NCBI RefSeq assembly: GCF_000282575.1
Contig: NZ_AKJA01000119.1
Location: forward strand, 1-49,262
DNA: 49,262 bases
Source: Herbaspirillum sp. YR522
Lineage (GTDB): Bacteria > Pseudomonadota > Gammaproteobacteria > Burkholderiales > Burkholderiaceae_D
Direction: 5' to 3'
Shown one piece after another: positions 37,169 to 45,088 of the stretch. Under the pieces are notes generated by a model. The model had not been told where the DNA came from and ran no database searches. It worked only from the letters and a program-made list of their open reading frames with translations. The position numbers were made by a program, and so were the translations under genes. Every line of letters begins with the position of its first letter. Within the stretch, counting starts at the first letter, position 1.

Positions 37169-38317
37169 TTACTTCAACAACGTCCAGTTGCCGTTCTTGA
37201 CCGTGATCAGCTCGCGACCGCGCTCGTCGAAGCCGCTGTGGTCGGCCGCGCTCATGTTGTAGACGCCCTGGGTGCCCACCAGCTCCTTGGTGTTTTCCAG
37301 CGCGTCACGCAAGGCGGCACGAAACTCCTTGGTGCCTGGCTTGCCCTTCTTGGCCGCGGTCGGGATCGCCTGCTGCAACAGCAGGCCGGCGTCATACACA
37401 TTGGCGCCGAAGGTCGCCGGTACGCTGCCGTACATCTTCTTGTAGGCGTCGACGTAGTCGGTGGCCACCTTCTTGGACGGATTGCCGTCGAAGATCTCCG
37501 GCAGCACCAGCATCAGGCTGGCCGCCAGGATGGTGCCTTCGACCTTGTTCTTGCCCAGCTGCAGGAAGGCCGGCAGGGCCGCACCGTGGGTCTGGTACAT
37601 CTTGCCCTTGTAGCCCTGGTCGTAAAGCGTGGTCTGCGGCAACACGGTGGCCGCACCGGGCGCGGCCACCAGCACGGCATCGGGATTGGCGGCCATGATC
37701 TTGAGCGTCTGCGCGGTCACCGACGTGTCGGTGCGCTGGTAGCGCTCGTTGGCCACGATCTTGATGTTGTTCTTGGCTGCCAGTTCCGAGAAGACCTTGC
37801 CCCAGTTCTCGCCGAACGGGTCGTTGATGGTCATGAAGCCGACCGTCTTGACCTTGGTGCGCACCATCTGCTCGACCAGCGCCTTGGCGATCAGGTCGTC
37901 GTTCTGGGTGGTCTTGAAGACCCACTTCTTCTGCTCGGTCATGGGCAACACCACGGCGGCGGTGCCCACCGGGGCCAGCATCGGCACGCCGGCCTCGGCC
38001 ACGAACGAGATCACGCCCATCGCATTGGGCGAACCGCTGGGTCCGATGATGGCGTCGACGTTGTATTCGGCGATGAGCTTCTTGACCTCGGTGACCGACT
38101 TGGTCGGGTCGCTGGCATCGTCGAGCGAGATGTATTCGATCTTCAGGTCGCCGGCCTTGGTCGGCAGCAGCGGCACGGTGTTCTTCTGTGGAATGCCCAC
38201 CAGCGAAACCGGGCCGGTCGACGAAGTCACCACGCCGATCTTGATCTGGGCGTGGACGGGTGTGGCGGCGAGCGCCACGAGCGCCACGGCGGCGGCGATC
38301 AAACTCTTGTGCAGCAT
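37169..38317 (-). CDS. livK: ABC transporter periplasmic binding protein (LivK type)
   Basis: 382 residues. Signal peptide ~1-23 (HKSLIAAAVALVALAATPVHA). The mature protein is a type I periplasmic binding protein: KIGVVTSSTGPVSLVG, YNVDAIIGPSGSPNAMG, MTINDPFGENWGKVF, VYDAGLLLQQAIP. The first-lobe serine/threonine region (SSTGP) and PSGSP contact the alpha-carboxylate in relatives. GGGAGAAA precedes the ATG by eight bases. It heads the liv genes and follows the iacE-like gene by 68 bases. Binding of an aromatic acid such as indole-3-acetate is inferred from neighbours only. Confidence 0.93.
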   Translation of the reverse strand: MLHKSLIAAAVALVALAATPVHAQIKIGVVTSSTGPVSLVGIPQKNTVPLLPTKAGDLKIEYISLDDASDPTKSVTEVKKLIAEYNVDAIIGPSGSPNAMGVISFVAEAGVPMLAPVGTAAVVLPMTEQKKWVFKTTQNDDLIAKALVEQMVRTKVKTVGFMTINDPFGENWGKVFSELAAKNNIKIVANERYQRTDTSVTAQTLKIMAANPDAVLVAAPGAATVLPQTTLYDQGYKGKMYQTHGAALPAFLQLGKNKVEGTILAASLMLVLPEIFDGNPSKKVATDYVDAYKKMYGSVPATFGANVYDAGLLLQQAIPTAAKKGKPGTKEFRAALRDALENTKELVGTQGVYNMSAADHSGFDERGRELITVKNGNWTLLK

Positions 38318-38385
38318 GTTTTTTTCTCCCTTGGTGAGTGAAGCGAGCTACAGGTTGCAGATCAATGTCGACAGTCTGACAGGAC

Positions 38386-39141
38386 TCAACGCATGAACAG
38401 GCCACCGTTGATGTCGAGGCAGGTTCCGGTGGCCGCTGCCGCCTCGGGCGAGGCCAGCAGCAACACCGCATCGGCGATGAAATCGGGTTCGCCCAATGCC
38501 TTGACCGGGATGTTCTGGATGGTCGCGGCCAACTTGTCGGCCGGGACGATCTCCCGCACGATGGGCAGCTCCAGCGGACCCGGCGAGATGGCATTGACGG
38601 TCACGCCGTTGGCCGCCAGTTCCCGCGCGAACACCTTGGTCAGGGTCAGCACGCCGCCCTTGGCCGCCGCATAGTGGGCCCCGGTCGCGGTGCCGCCATT
38701 CTGGCCCGCCAGCGAAGCGATATTGACGATGCGTCCGTATCCCCGTTCGGCGAAACGCTTGCCGAACACCTGGCACGCAAGAAACGTGCCTTTCAGGTTG
38801 ATGGCGGTGACGTCGTCGAATTCCTCGGGGGTGATGTCCATCAATGCGGCCACGCGCGACTGTCCGGCGTTGTTGACCAGTACCGCCGCGCCGCCCCAGC
38901 GCAATTCGATGGCATCGCAGGCGGCGATGAAATCGGGCTTGCGGCGTACATCCAGCGCCAGCGCCATGGCGCTGGCGCCACTGGCGTCGAGGCTGGCGGC
39001 CACAGTGGAGACCAGTTCCAGGTCGACGTCGGCCAGCGCCACCTTGTAGCCGGCAGCGTGCATCTTGCGCGCGATGCGCTCTCCCAGGCCACGGGCGGCG
39101 CCCGTGACCAATGCAATCTTCTTGTCCATGGGGTGCATCAT
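38386..39141 (-). CDS. iacE: Short-chain dehydrogenase, IacE-like
   Basis: 251 residues from the ATG 39139-39141, which overlaps the stop of the upstream gene (ATGA); an ATG four codons later (MDKK) is an alternative. NAD(P)-binding TGAARGLG (~11-18), NNAG, catalytic Ser (NIAS) and Tyr/Lys in HYAAAKGG. DINGGLFMR at the end is typical of SDRs. In characterised iac clusters IacE is an SDR that acts with IacA and IacB in oxidising the indole ring of indole-3-acetate. The identification rests on its position right behind iacA and iacB. Confidence 0.85.
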   Translation of the reverse strand: MMHPMDKKIALVTGAARGLGERIARKMHAAGYKVALADVDLELVSTVAASLDASGASAMALALDVRRKPDFIAACDAIELRWGGAAVLVNNAGQSRVAALMDITPEEFDDVTAINLKGTFLACQVFGKRFAERGYGRIVNIASLAGQNGGTATGAHYAAAKGGVLTLTKVFARELAANGVTVNAISPGPLELPIVREIVPADKLAATIQNIPVKALGEPDFIADAVLLLASPEAAAATGTCLDINGGLFMR

Positions 39142-39500
39142 GCCTGGATGATCAGCGCGCGACCGACGCGGGCCTCGATCTTGCCGTACTTCCAGAGCCG
39201 ATGCTCGCCTACCATGGTGGTGCGAAACAGGTTGCAGGCGGCCACCACGGTATCCATGTCGACCACGTCGGCCATGATGTAGAAGGTCCAGGGGGCGGCG
39301 TCGGACTTGCCTACCATCAGGCGGTCGTCGTCCATGGTACCGATGACGTCGATGCCATCCATCCTGGCCAGCGCGGTCATCATCTCGCCGTAGGCCTTCC
39401 AGACCGGGCCGGTCTCGGTAGCCGGCAGGTCGAAGAAGTTCTGGGTGACGCCTACGCAGAACAGGACGCGCAGTGCTTCTTTTTCAGTGGCTTGGGTCAT
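39138..39500 (-). CDS. iacB: IacB-like small protein
   Basis: 120 residues, soluble. VLFCVGVTQNFFDLPATETG, GTMDDDRLMVGKSDAAPWTF, and ACNLFRTTMVGEHRLWKYGKIEARVGRAL agree with my memory of IacB, a small protein with a ferredoxin-like (dimeric alpha-beta barrel) look. It is required together with IacE for the step to dioxindole-3-acetate in known pathways. AAGGAGAAAA precedes the ATG. It lies 39 bases after iacA and overlaps iacE. Because few other families look like this, it is the best marker that the cluster is iac. Confidence 0.8.
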   Translation of the reverse strand: MTQATEKEALRVLFCVGVTQNFFDLPATETGPVWKAYGEMMTALARMDGIDVIGTMDDDRLMVGKSDAAPWTFYIMADVVDMDTVVAACNLFRTTMVGEHRLWKYGKIEARVGRALIIQA

Positions 39501-39539
39501 GCATTTTCTCCTTCGGAAATTTGGATCGGCAAGGCCGGT

Positions 39540-40700
39540 TCACAGGAAGCCGGGCATCGGCGGCACGCCCAGCGTGACCGCACCAGCGCCATCGTAGATG
39601 CCTTCGCCCAGGAAGGCATGCTGCTTGACCACGGCGGCGTCGCGCAGGTAGCGCTGCAACGGATGGTGATTGTAGATGGCGGTGGTGCCGGCCAGGCCAA
39701 ACATGCTTTGTACCACTTCGTTGCCGACCCGGGCGATCTCGACGGCCGTCAGGCGCAGCATGCTGACCTGCTCGGGCGTGACCGGCTTGCCGGCCAGGAT
39801 CGATTGCCAGACCTCGTGGGTCACTTCGTACAGGAAGGCACGCGCCGAGCGCAGGTGCGCCTCGGCCTTGGCCACCTCGATACGCACGTAAGACCGGTCG
39901 GCCAGTTTCGGCGCGCCCGTGATGGCCACCCGGCCGCCGGACATCTGGTTGATCTCGTCGATGGCGGCACGGGCGATGCCCAGGTTGACCACGCCCAGCA
40001 CCTGCGCCGCATAGGCGATGGTGGGATAGCGGTACAGCGGTTCGTCGATGGTCGGCACGCCGCCGCGGATGAAGGTCCACTCGTCGGCCACGAACTTGTC
40101 GCTTACCCGCAGGTCATGGCTGCCGGTGCCGCACAGGCCCATGACGTCCCAGTTGTCGACGATCTCGACCTGCGCCGGCGGCAGCACCGCGGTACGCGGC
40201 TTGGCGCCGGGCTGGCCGGGCACCGCCGCCCCGATGCCCACGCCCAGCATGTCGGCGCCCTTGCAGCCGCTGGCGAACTTCCAGGTGCCATTGACCTGCC
40301 AGCCGCCGTCGACCTGGGTCGCGGGCTGGATCGGGAACAGGCCGCCGGCGAACACCAGGTCGGGCGAATCGGCATACAGCTTGGCCTGGGTTTGCTTGGG
40401 CAAGGCGGCCAGGTAGACCGAGGCCGAGCCGAAGCTGGCCACCCAGCCCACCGAGCCGTCGGCTTCGGAAATCTTCTCGATCAGCTGCAGGAAGGCGGTC
40501 GGCGCCAGGCCGCTGCCGCCGAAGCACTGCGGCGTGGCGGCGCGATACACGCCCAGCTTCTTGAGCCTGGAAATGAATTCACGGGGCACGAAGCGCTGGC
40601 GGCCGAATTCGTCGCGCCGGGCGCGGATCTCGCTGAACAACTGTGTCATTGCCTCATCCTCGCTGGCCGCCAGGGCGGCCGGTGCTTCCATTGCGGACAT
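39540..40700 (-). CDS. iacA: Flavin-dependent monooxygenase IacA (acyl-CoA dehydrogenase fold)
   Basis: 386 residues from the ATG 40698-40700 (MSAMEAP), with TTGGAGAAACG just upstream. It has the acyl-CoA dehydrogenase fold used by group D flavin monooxygenases: RLKKLGVYRAATPQCFGG, EADGSVGWVASFGS, GGWQVNGTWKFASGC, and a C-terminal helical bundle (LAGTTAIYNHHPLQRYLRD) that ends near HAFLGE. IacA-type enzymes hydroxylate indole-3-acetate at C2 using reduced flavin from a partner reductase. That partner (IacG) is not in the window. It is the first gene of the minus-strand operon. Confidence 0.85.
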   Translation of the reverse strand: MSAMEAPAALAASEDEAMTQLFSEIRARRDEFGRQRFVPREFISRLKKLGVYRAATPQCFGGSGLAPTAFLQLIEKISEADGSVGWVASFGSASVYLAALPKQTQAKLYADSPDLVFAGGLFPIQPATQVDGGWQVNGTWKFASGCKGADMLGVGIGAAVPGQPGAKPRTAVLPPAQVEIVDNWDVMGLCGTGSHDLRVSDKFVADEWTFIRGGVPTIDEPLYRYPTIAYAAQVLGVVNLGIARAAIDEINQMSGGRVAITGAPKLADRSYVRIEVAKAEAHLRSARAFLYEVTHEVWQSILAGKPVTPEQVSMLRLTAVEIARVGNEVVQSMFGLAGTTAIYNHHPLQRYLRDAAVVKQHAFLGEGIYDGAGAVTLGVPPMPGFL

Positions 40701-40797
40701 TCGTTTCTCCAAGATCGCGGTACTGCATCGGGTGACGGCCGGCAAGCCACGGCGTGCGGCAGGCTGTCATTGTTGGCAATCGAGTGTAGGCAGCGCG

Positions 40798-40872
40798 CCG
40801 TCCCGGTTCAATCGGGACGGCCGGGGAATTTTTAGGGGTAACCGGGCAGCGCGCTAAAGAAATCCCCTAGGG
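40798..40872. promoter_or_regulatory. Dyad-rich divergent control region iacA / kinase
   Basis: Three symmetric elements lie in the 223-base gap: CCGTCCCG-7-CGGGACGG (40798-40820), TAGGGG-25-CCCCTA (40833-40838 and 40864-40869) and the palindrome CCCTAGGG (40865-40872). They are placed between the divergent starts of iacA and the histidine kinase, so they are likely operator sites for one or both. Confidence 0.45.
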
Positions 40873-40923
40873 CACGACCCGGCCGGCACGGCGGGCTTAG
40901 AATGGGGCGCGTTCCATCGTCCA

Positions 40924-42447
40924 ATGCCCGTCATGACCACCACCACCGAACCACCGATGCGCTTCGACCTGGCCGACTTCAAGCGCATGATGCAAGCGCT
41001 GTCGGTCTGCATCATCCTGCACGATGCCCAGACCAAGGCTATCCTGTGGGCCAACCCTTCGGCCTGCGAGGTACTGGGTTTTACGCTGGAAGAACTGCTG
41101 CCGCTGAAGGCACCCGACATGAGCCGTCGCTCGCACGAATACCGGCGCGAGATCGGCCGCAAGTGGCTGCATGACGCGGTACTGCGCGGACGCAACATGG
41201 TCGAGTGGTGCTACCGGGCCAAGAACGGCGATGAAATCATGTCGGAGGCCATCGCCACGCTGGTGTCGCTGTCCGAACGCGATGTGATCATGGTGCAGTT
41301 TCGCGACATTGCCAGCGAGGAACTCATCAAGCGCGAGATGAAGCGGCTGGAATCGCGCCTCAAGGAATTCATGCAGGACTCCGACGAAGGGGTGGCGGTG
41401 CTGCGTGCCGACGGCGGCATCGAATACATCAGCGACGCCGGGCGCAAGCTGCTGGGTGTGCGCCCCGGCCAGCATCCGCCCAAGAACTTCGCCCAGATGT
41501 GCAGCGACAGTTCGCGCGAGGAACTGCTCGAGTTGCTGACGCTGGCGCTGCCGGACGCGATCTCGTTTCCGATCCGTTACCAGCTGCTGCAGAAGAATGG
41601 CGCCGTGCGCTGGCACCAGGCGACCTGCCGCTACATCGAGATCGAGAACGACCTCAAGGGGCACCTGCTGCATTTTCATGACGTCACCGACCAGGTCGAG
41701 GCCGAAGAGGCGCGACGGCGCGACCAGACCGCGCTCGAGTACCTGGCCCGCCACAACGCCATGGGCGAGATGGCCACCGCAATTGCCCACGAACTGAGCC
41801 AGCCGCTGGCGGCGATCCGCAATTTCCTCGAAGGCTCGATATTGCGCATCGAGAACAACGCCGCGCTGCGCGAACACGCCGACGGTATCGCCTGGGGCCT
41901 GCACAATGCAGGACGCCAGGTCGACCATGCCGCCGCCATCATCAAGAGCGTGCGCGAATACGTGGTCAAGCTGGAACAGACCGAGACCGTGATCGACCTG
42001 TGCGAGATCGTCGGCGAGGTGCGTTACTTCATCGAGCTCAAGGCCGCCGAGGCGGGCGTGGCCGTCACCATCGCGCCGGGCTCGCTGGCCTTGCCGGTGA
42101 GCTGCGAGAAGGTGCTGATCGGCCAGGTGATCCTGAACCTGGCGTTCAATGCGATCGAGGAGATGAGCCGCTTCGACGCCCCCTTGCGCCGTATCGAGAT
42201 CAGCTGCGAGCGCGACGGCCAGACCGCGTTGCTGAAGGTGTGCGACCAGGGCGGGGGACTCGAGGCCGGCCACCGCGAACGGCTCTTCGATGGCTTCTTC
42301 TCGTCCAAGGTGAGCGGCAACGGCATCGGACTGGCGCTGTGCAAGAACATCGTCGCGCGCCATCGGGGCGACATCTGGGCGCAACCGGCACAACCTCGCG
42401 GCACCTGCTTTTGCTTCACCCTTCCGTTGGTGAAAAACCACATCTAA
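40924..42447 (+). CDS. Soluble PAS-domain sensor histidine kinase
   Basis: 507 residues, no membrane segment or signal peptide. PAS 1 at ~15-135 (ILHDAQTKAILWANPSACEVLG), PAS 2 at ~140-265 (GVAVLRADGGIEYISDAGRKLLG), then the dimerisation domain with His289 in AIAHELSQPLAAIRNFLEG and the ATPase domain (NLAFNAIEEM, DQGGGL, GNGIGLALCKNIVARHGD-like end). It probably senses an intracellular aromatic ligand or redox state. No response regulator gene is adjacent. The location opposite iacA suggests control of that operon. An alternative start is the second ATG, three codons in. Confidence 0.9.
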   Translation: MPVMTTTTEPPMRFDLADFKRMMQALSVCIILHDAQTKAILWANPSACEVLGFTLEELLPLKAPDMSRRSHEYRREIGRKWLHDAVLRGRNMVEWCYRAKNGDEIMSEAIATLVSLSERDVIMVQFRDIASEELIKREMKRLESRLKEFMQDSDEGVAVLRADGGIEYISDAGRKLLGVRPGQHPPKNFAQMCSDSSREELLELLTLALPDAISFPIRYQLLQKNGAVRWHQATCRYIEIENDLKGHLLHFHDVTDQVEAEEARRRDQTALEYLARHNAMGEMATAIAHELSQPLAAIRNFLEGSILRIENNAALREHADGIAWGLHNAGRQVDHAAAIIKSVREYVVKLEQTETVIDLCEIVGEVRYFIELKAAEAGVAVTIAPGSLALPVSCEKVLIGQVILNLAFNAIEEMSRFDAPLRRIEISCERDGQTALLKVCDQGGGLEAGHRERLFDGFFSSKVSGNGIGLALCKNIVARHRGDIWAQPAQPRGTCFCFTLPLVKNHI

Positions 42448-42760
42448 AGATACCTTTAGCCACGCGCCCGATTGGTGATCGGGCGCACCCGGCTGGTGCC
42501 GATGGCCCCGCCCGGCCCCTTGCGACCGACCCGGCTGCACCTCATTAGAGAAAAAAGGCCTGCCCCGGCGGCCCATCAGTGGCGCTTATCAGCGTGATCC
42601 AACGCGCCAATTTGATCTGGCGCAAAGCCCATCCCTACCATCGGACCTGCATGACGTCGTCGTGATCTGCATCGACCTCGACGCGGCACGTTGTGTGGAC
42701 ACACATTGTGCACAGACGTGTACACACTCAACAGGCAACACTACAGGGAGCGTAATCAAC
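42448..42760 (+). other. Gene-free region kinase to porin
   Basis: 313 bases. It begins with a perfect 9-bp hairpin, GCGCCCGAT-5-ATCGGGCGC at 42464-42486, just after the kinase gene (possible terminator, no T-run). It ends with the GTG/CAC dyads described separately before the porin. No small ORF of interest was seen between. Confidence 0.55.
42692..42725 (+). promoter_or_regulatory. Three consecutive dyads upstream of the porin
   Basis: TGTGT-GG-ACACA (42692-42703), TGTGCACA (42707-42714) and GTGTACAC (42718-42725), each perfect, spaced about one helical turn apart and ending 35 bases before the porin ATG. This is the look of a multi-site operator overlapping the promoter or leader. Confidence 0.5.
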
Positions 42761-43822
42761 ATGAAGAAGAAACTGCTGGTCGCAGCCACGCTGGCGGCAT
42801 GTACGACAATGGCGCACGCCCAGAGCAGCGTCACCATCTACGGCCTGATCGATATCGGCTTGACCTATTACTCCAGCGCCCGCACCACCGCCACCGGCGG
42901 CAATGCGTCGCTGCTGCGCATGGACAGCGGTATCGCCCAGGGCAGCCGGATCGGCTTCAAGGGCACCGAAGACCTCGGCGGCGGCCTGTCGGCCTTCTTC
43001 ACCCTGGAAACCGGTTTCGGCGCCGATGACGGCAGCCTGGGCCAGGGCGGCCTGATCTTCGGTCGCCAGTCGTTCGTCGGCATCAACAGCAAGAGCTGGG
43101 GTTCGGTGAGCCTGGGTCGCCAGTACGACTTCATGGCCAACCTCGGCGGCCAGTACGCCATGGGCGCGCTGTCGCCCGCCGGTTCGTTCGCCTGGGGCCT
43201 GCATGCCGATGCCGCCAACGGTGGCGCGCTCAACAACCACATCTACGCCGGCGACCGTACCAACAATTCGATCAAGTACGCCAGCAACAAGATCGGCGGC
43301 TTCTCGTTTGGCGCCATGTACGGTTTCGGTGAAGTCGCCGGCAACAATACCGCCGGCCGCACCATCAGCGCCACCGGCCAGTACGACGCGGGGGCGTTCA
43401 GCGGCGCGCTGTCGTACACCGACATCAAGGACGCCACCGGCAATGCGGCGACCCGCATGTACGGTGGCGGCGCCAGTTACCAGCTGGGTGCCTTCAAGCT
43501 GTTCGGTATCGCGACCCAGGTCAAGAACACCGGTACCAGCGCCAAGGACACCACCTATGAACTGGGCACGGTCTATGCATTGACACCGCTGTGGGACCTG
43601 GCCGGCGCCTATCAATTCCAGAAGCGCAGCCAGGGTATCGGCAATGCACAGGCCGTCATCGCCATGCTCGACTACAAGATCTCCAAGCGTACCGATCTGT
43701 ATGTCGGCGCCGTGTATGACCGCGACAAGGGTTATCGCGCCTATCCGGTCACCGGTGGTGGTATCCAGTCGGCAACCGGCAACCAGAGCGCCGTGCGCAT
43801 GGGTATCCGCCACCGCTTCTGA
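42761..43822 (+). CDS. Outer-membrane porin (Gram-negative general porin)
   Basis: 353 residues. Signal peptide MKKKLLVAATLAACTTMAHA, then QSSVTIYGLIDIGLTYYSS, the standard opening of Burkholderiales trimeric porins. GFKGTEDLGGGLSAFFTLE, GRQSFVGI, GSVSLGRQYDF and the C-terminal RMGIRHRF with terminal phenylalanine (recognised by the BAM complex) confirm a 16-strand barrel. It likely lets small anionic or aromatic substrates into the periplasm for the Liv transporter. GGGAG lies 11 bases upstream of the ATG, a rather long spacing. Control is probably through the dyads just upstream. Confidence 0.95.
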   Translation: MKKKLLVAATLAACTTMAHAQSSVTIYGLIDIGLTYYSSARTTATGGNASLLRMDSGIAQGSRIGFKGTEDLGGGLSAFFTLETGFGADDGSLGQGGLIFGRQSFVGINSKSWGSVSLGRQYDFMANLGGQYAMGALSPAGSFAWGLHADAANGGALNNHIYAGDRTNNSIKYASNKIGGFSFGAMYGFGEVAGNNTAGRTISATGQYDAGAFSGALSYTDIKDATGNAATRMYGGGASYQLGAFKLFGIATQVKNTGTSAKDTTYELGTVYALTPLWDLAGAYQFQKRSQGIGNAQAVIAMLDYKISKRTDLYVGAVYDRDKGYRAYPVTGGGIQSATGNQSAVRMGIRHRF

Positions 43823-43858
43823 TGCCGCTTGATGGAAGTCTGAAATAGTCTGAGGAAG

Positions 43859-43898
43859 AATGCCCGCTCGAATGACATCCGGCGGGCATTCGAGTTTT
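43859..43898. terminator. Porin terminator with two alternative stems
   Basis: AATGCCCGC (43859-43867) can pair with GCGGGCATT (43882-43890). Alternatively CTCGAATG (43867-43874) can pair with CATTCGAG (43887-43894), which is followed by TTTT. The two stems exclude each other. It lies between the convergent porin and LysR genes. Confidence 0.7.
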
Positions 43899-43900
43899 GA

Positions 43901-44830
43901 TCAGCTGCTACGGCCGTACTGTTGCAGCAGGTCGATGAAGATCTGGCGCAGCCAGCTGTTGCCGGCGTCGTTGTCGAAGGCCTGGTGCCAATGCAAGGTG
44001 ACATCCACGGTCGGGATTTCGACCGGCAGTTGATACGACACGAACGACTCCGGGTGCTCGCTCTGGAACAGCTTGGCAATGCGCAGCGGCACCGTGGCGA
44101 CCAGGTTGGATTTTTCGAGGATGCGCGGCAGTACCGTGAAGTGCGGGATCGACAGGCTGATCTTGCGCTGCACGCCAAGGCCGCGAAACGAGTTCTCGAC
44201 CTGGTGATGACTGCTTTCGGCCGACTCCACCAGCACATGCGACATGGCCAGGAATTCGTCGAGCTCGAGGTGCCGGCGCTGCGGCAGGTCGTCGCGACGC
44301 CGCATCAGGCAGACATAGTTTTCGCGAAACAGCAGTTCGTAGTGGGTCACCGGCTTGAGCGCGGGCAGGTTGCCGAAGGCAAAGTCGAGCTGGCCGGTGC
44401 GCAGCGCCTCCTCGAGATGGGCCGGCGCCACCTGCTCGACCTGCAGGCGCGAGCCCGGCGCCTGTTGAGTGAGGATTTCGCACAGGTCCGGCAGGAACAT
44501 CATCTCGGCCACATCGGTCATCGAAGCCCGGAACACCCGGGTGCTGGTGGCCGGGTCGAAGCGCTCGGTATAGCGCAGCGCGTCCTGCACCGCCTGCAGC
44601 GCACGACTGATGGGCTTGGCCAGTTCGGTCGCCGTGGGCGTGGGCTGCATGCCGTCCTTGGTGCGGATGAACAGCGGGTCGTCGAAGATCTGCCGCAGGC
44701 GGCCCAGCGCATAACTGACCGCCGGCTGCGACAGGTGCAGGCGGTTGCCGGCCAGGGTCAGGCTGCGCTCTTCGGCAATGGCCTGGAAGACGCGCAGCAG
44801 GTTCAGATCCATGTTGTTGAAGGTGGCCAT
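43901..44830 (-). CDS. LysR-family transcriptional regulator
   Basis: 309 residues from the ATG 44828-44830 (MATFNNMDLN); starting at the internal MDLN is also possible. The N-terminal winged HTH is at ~8-70 (MDLNLLRVFQAIAEERSLT, AGNRLHLSQPAVSYALGRLR). The C-terminal ~90-300 is the co-inducer domain, of the NahR/NodD-like sub-group with VPLRIAKLF and SWLRQIFIDLL at the end. Divergent from the iacH amidase gene, it most likely controls iacHCDF. Known iac clusters are usually repressed by a MarR protein (IacR), so a LysR activator would be a different logic. Confidence 0.93.
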   Translation of the reverse strand: MATFNNMDLNLLRVFQAIAEERSLTLAGNRLHLSQPAVSYALGRLRQIFDDPLFIRTKDGMQPTPTATELAKPISRALQAVQDALRYTERFDPATSTRVFRASMTDVAEMMFLPDLCEILTQQAPGSRLQVEQVAPAHLEEALRTGQLDFAFGNLPALKPVTHYELLFRENYVCLMRRRDDLPQRRHLELDEFLAMSHVLVESAESSHHQVENSFRGLGVQRKISLSIPHFTVLPRILEKSNLVATVPLRIAKLFQSEHPESFVSYQLPVEIPTVDVTLHWHQAFDNDAGNSWLRQIFIDLLQQYGRSS

Positions 44831-44919
44831 CGCAGTCTTTCGGAAGGGGTGATGACAGCGGCGAAAACAGGGCGAGGGCGGCCGGAGAAGGGCTGGCGGC
44901 TGCATTCATGCTGTTTATG

Positions 44920-44978
44920 AGAATAATATTCTACATCAATTTGATCTATTTTAATGCGGATTCTAGAATGCATTCGAA
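44920..44978. promoter_or_regulatory. Palindrome cluster between lysR and iacH
   Basis: An AT-rich island in the 258-base divergent gap holds GAATA-A-TATTC (44921-44931), ATCAA-T-TTGAT (44935-44945), ATTCTAGAAT (44960-44969), the overlapping GAATGCATTC (44966-44975) and TTCGAA (44973-44978). GAATGCAT also recurs about 55 bases further on. These are good candidates for LysR-type binding sites. Confidence 0.55.
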
Positions 44979-45088
44979 CAGCCAAAGGCGCTCGTCACCG
45001 ACGGGCCCAGGGTTGATCGAATGCATCCGGCGCCAGCCAGGTTTTCCCAGCGCGCCTCTTAGCAACGCTTCATCGATACGGATGCACC

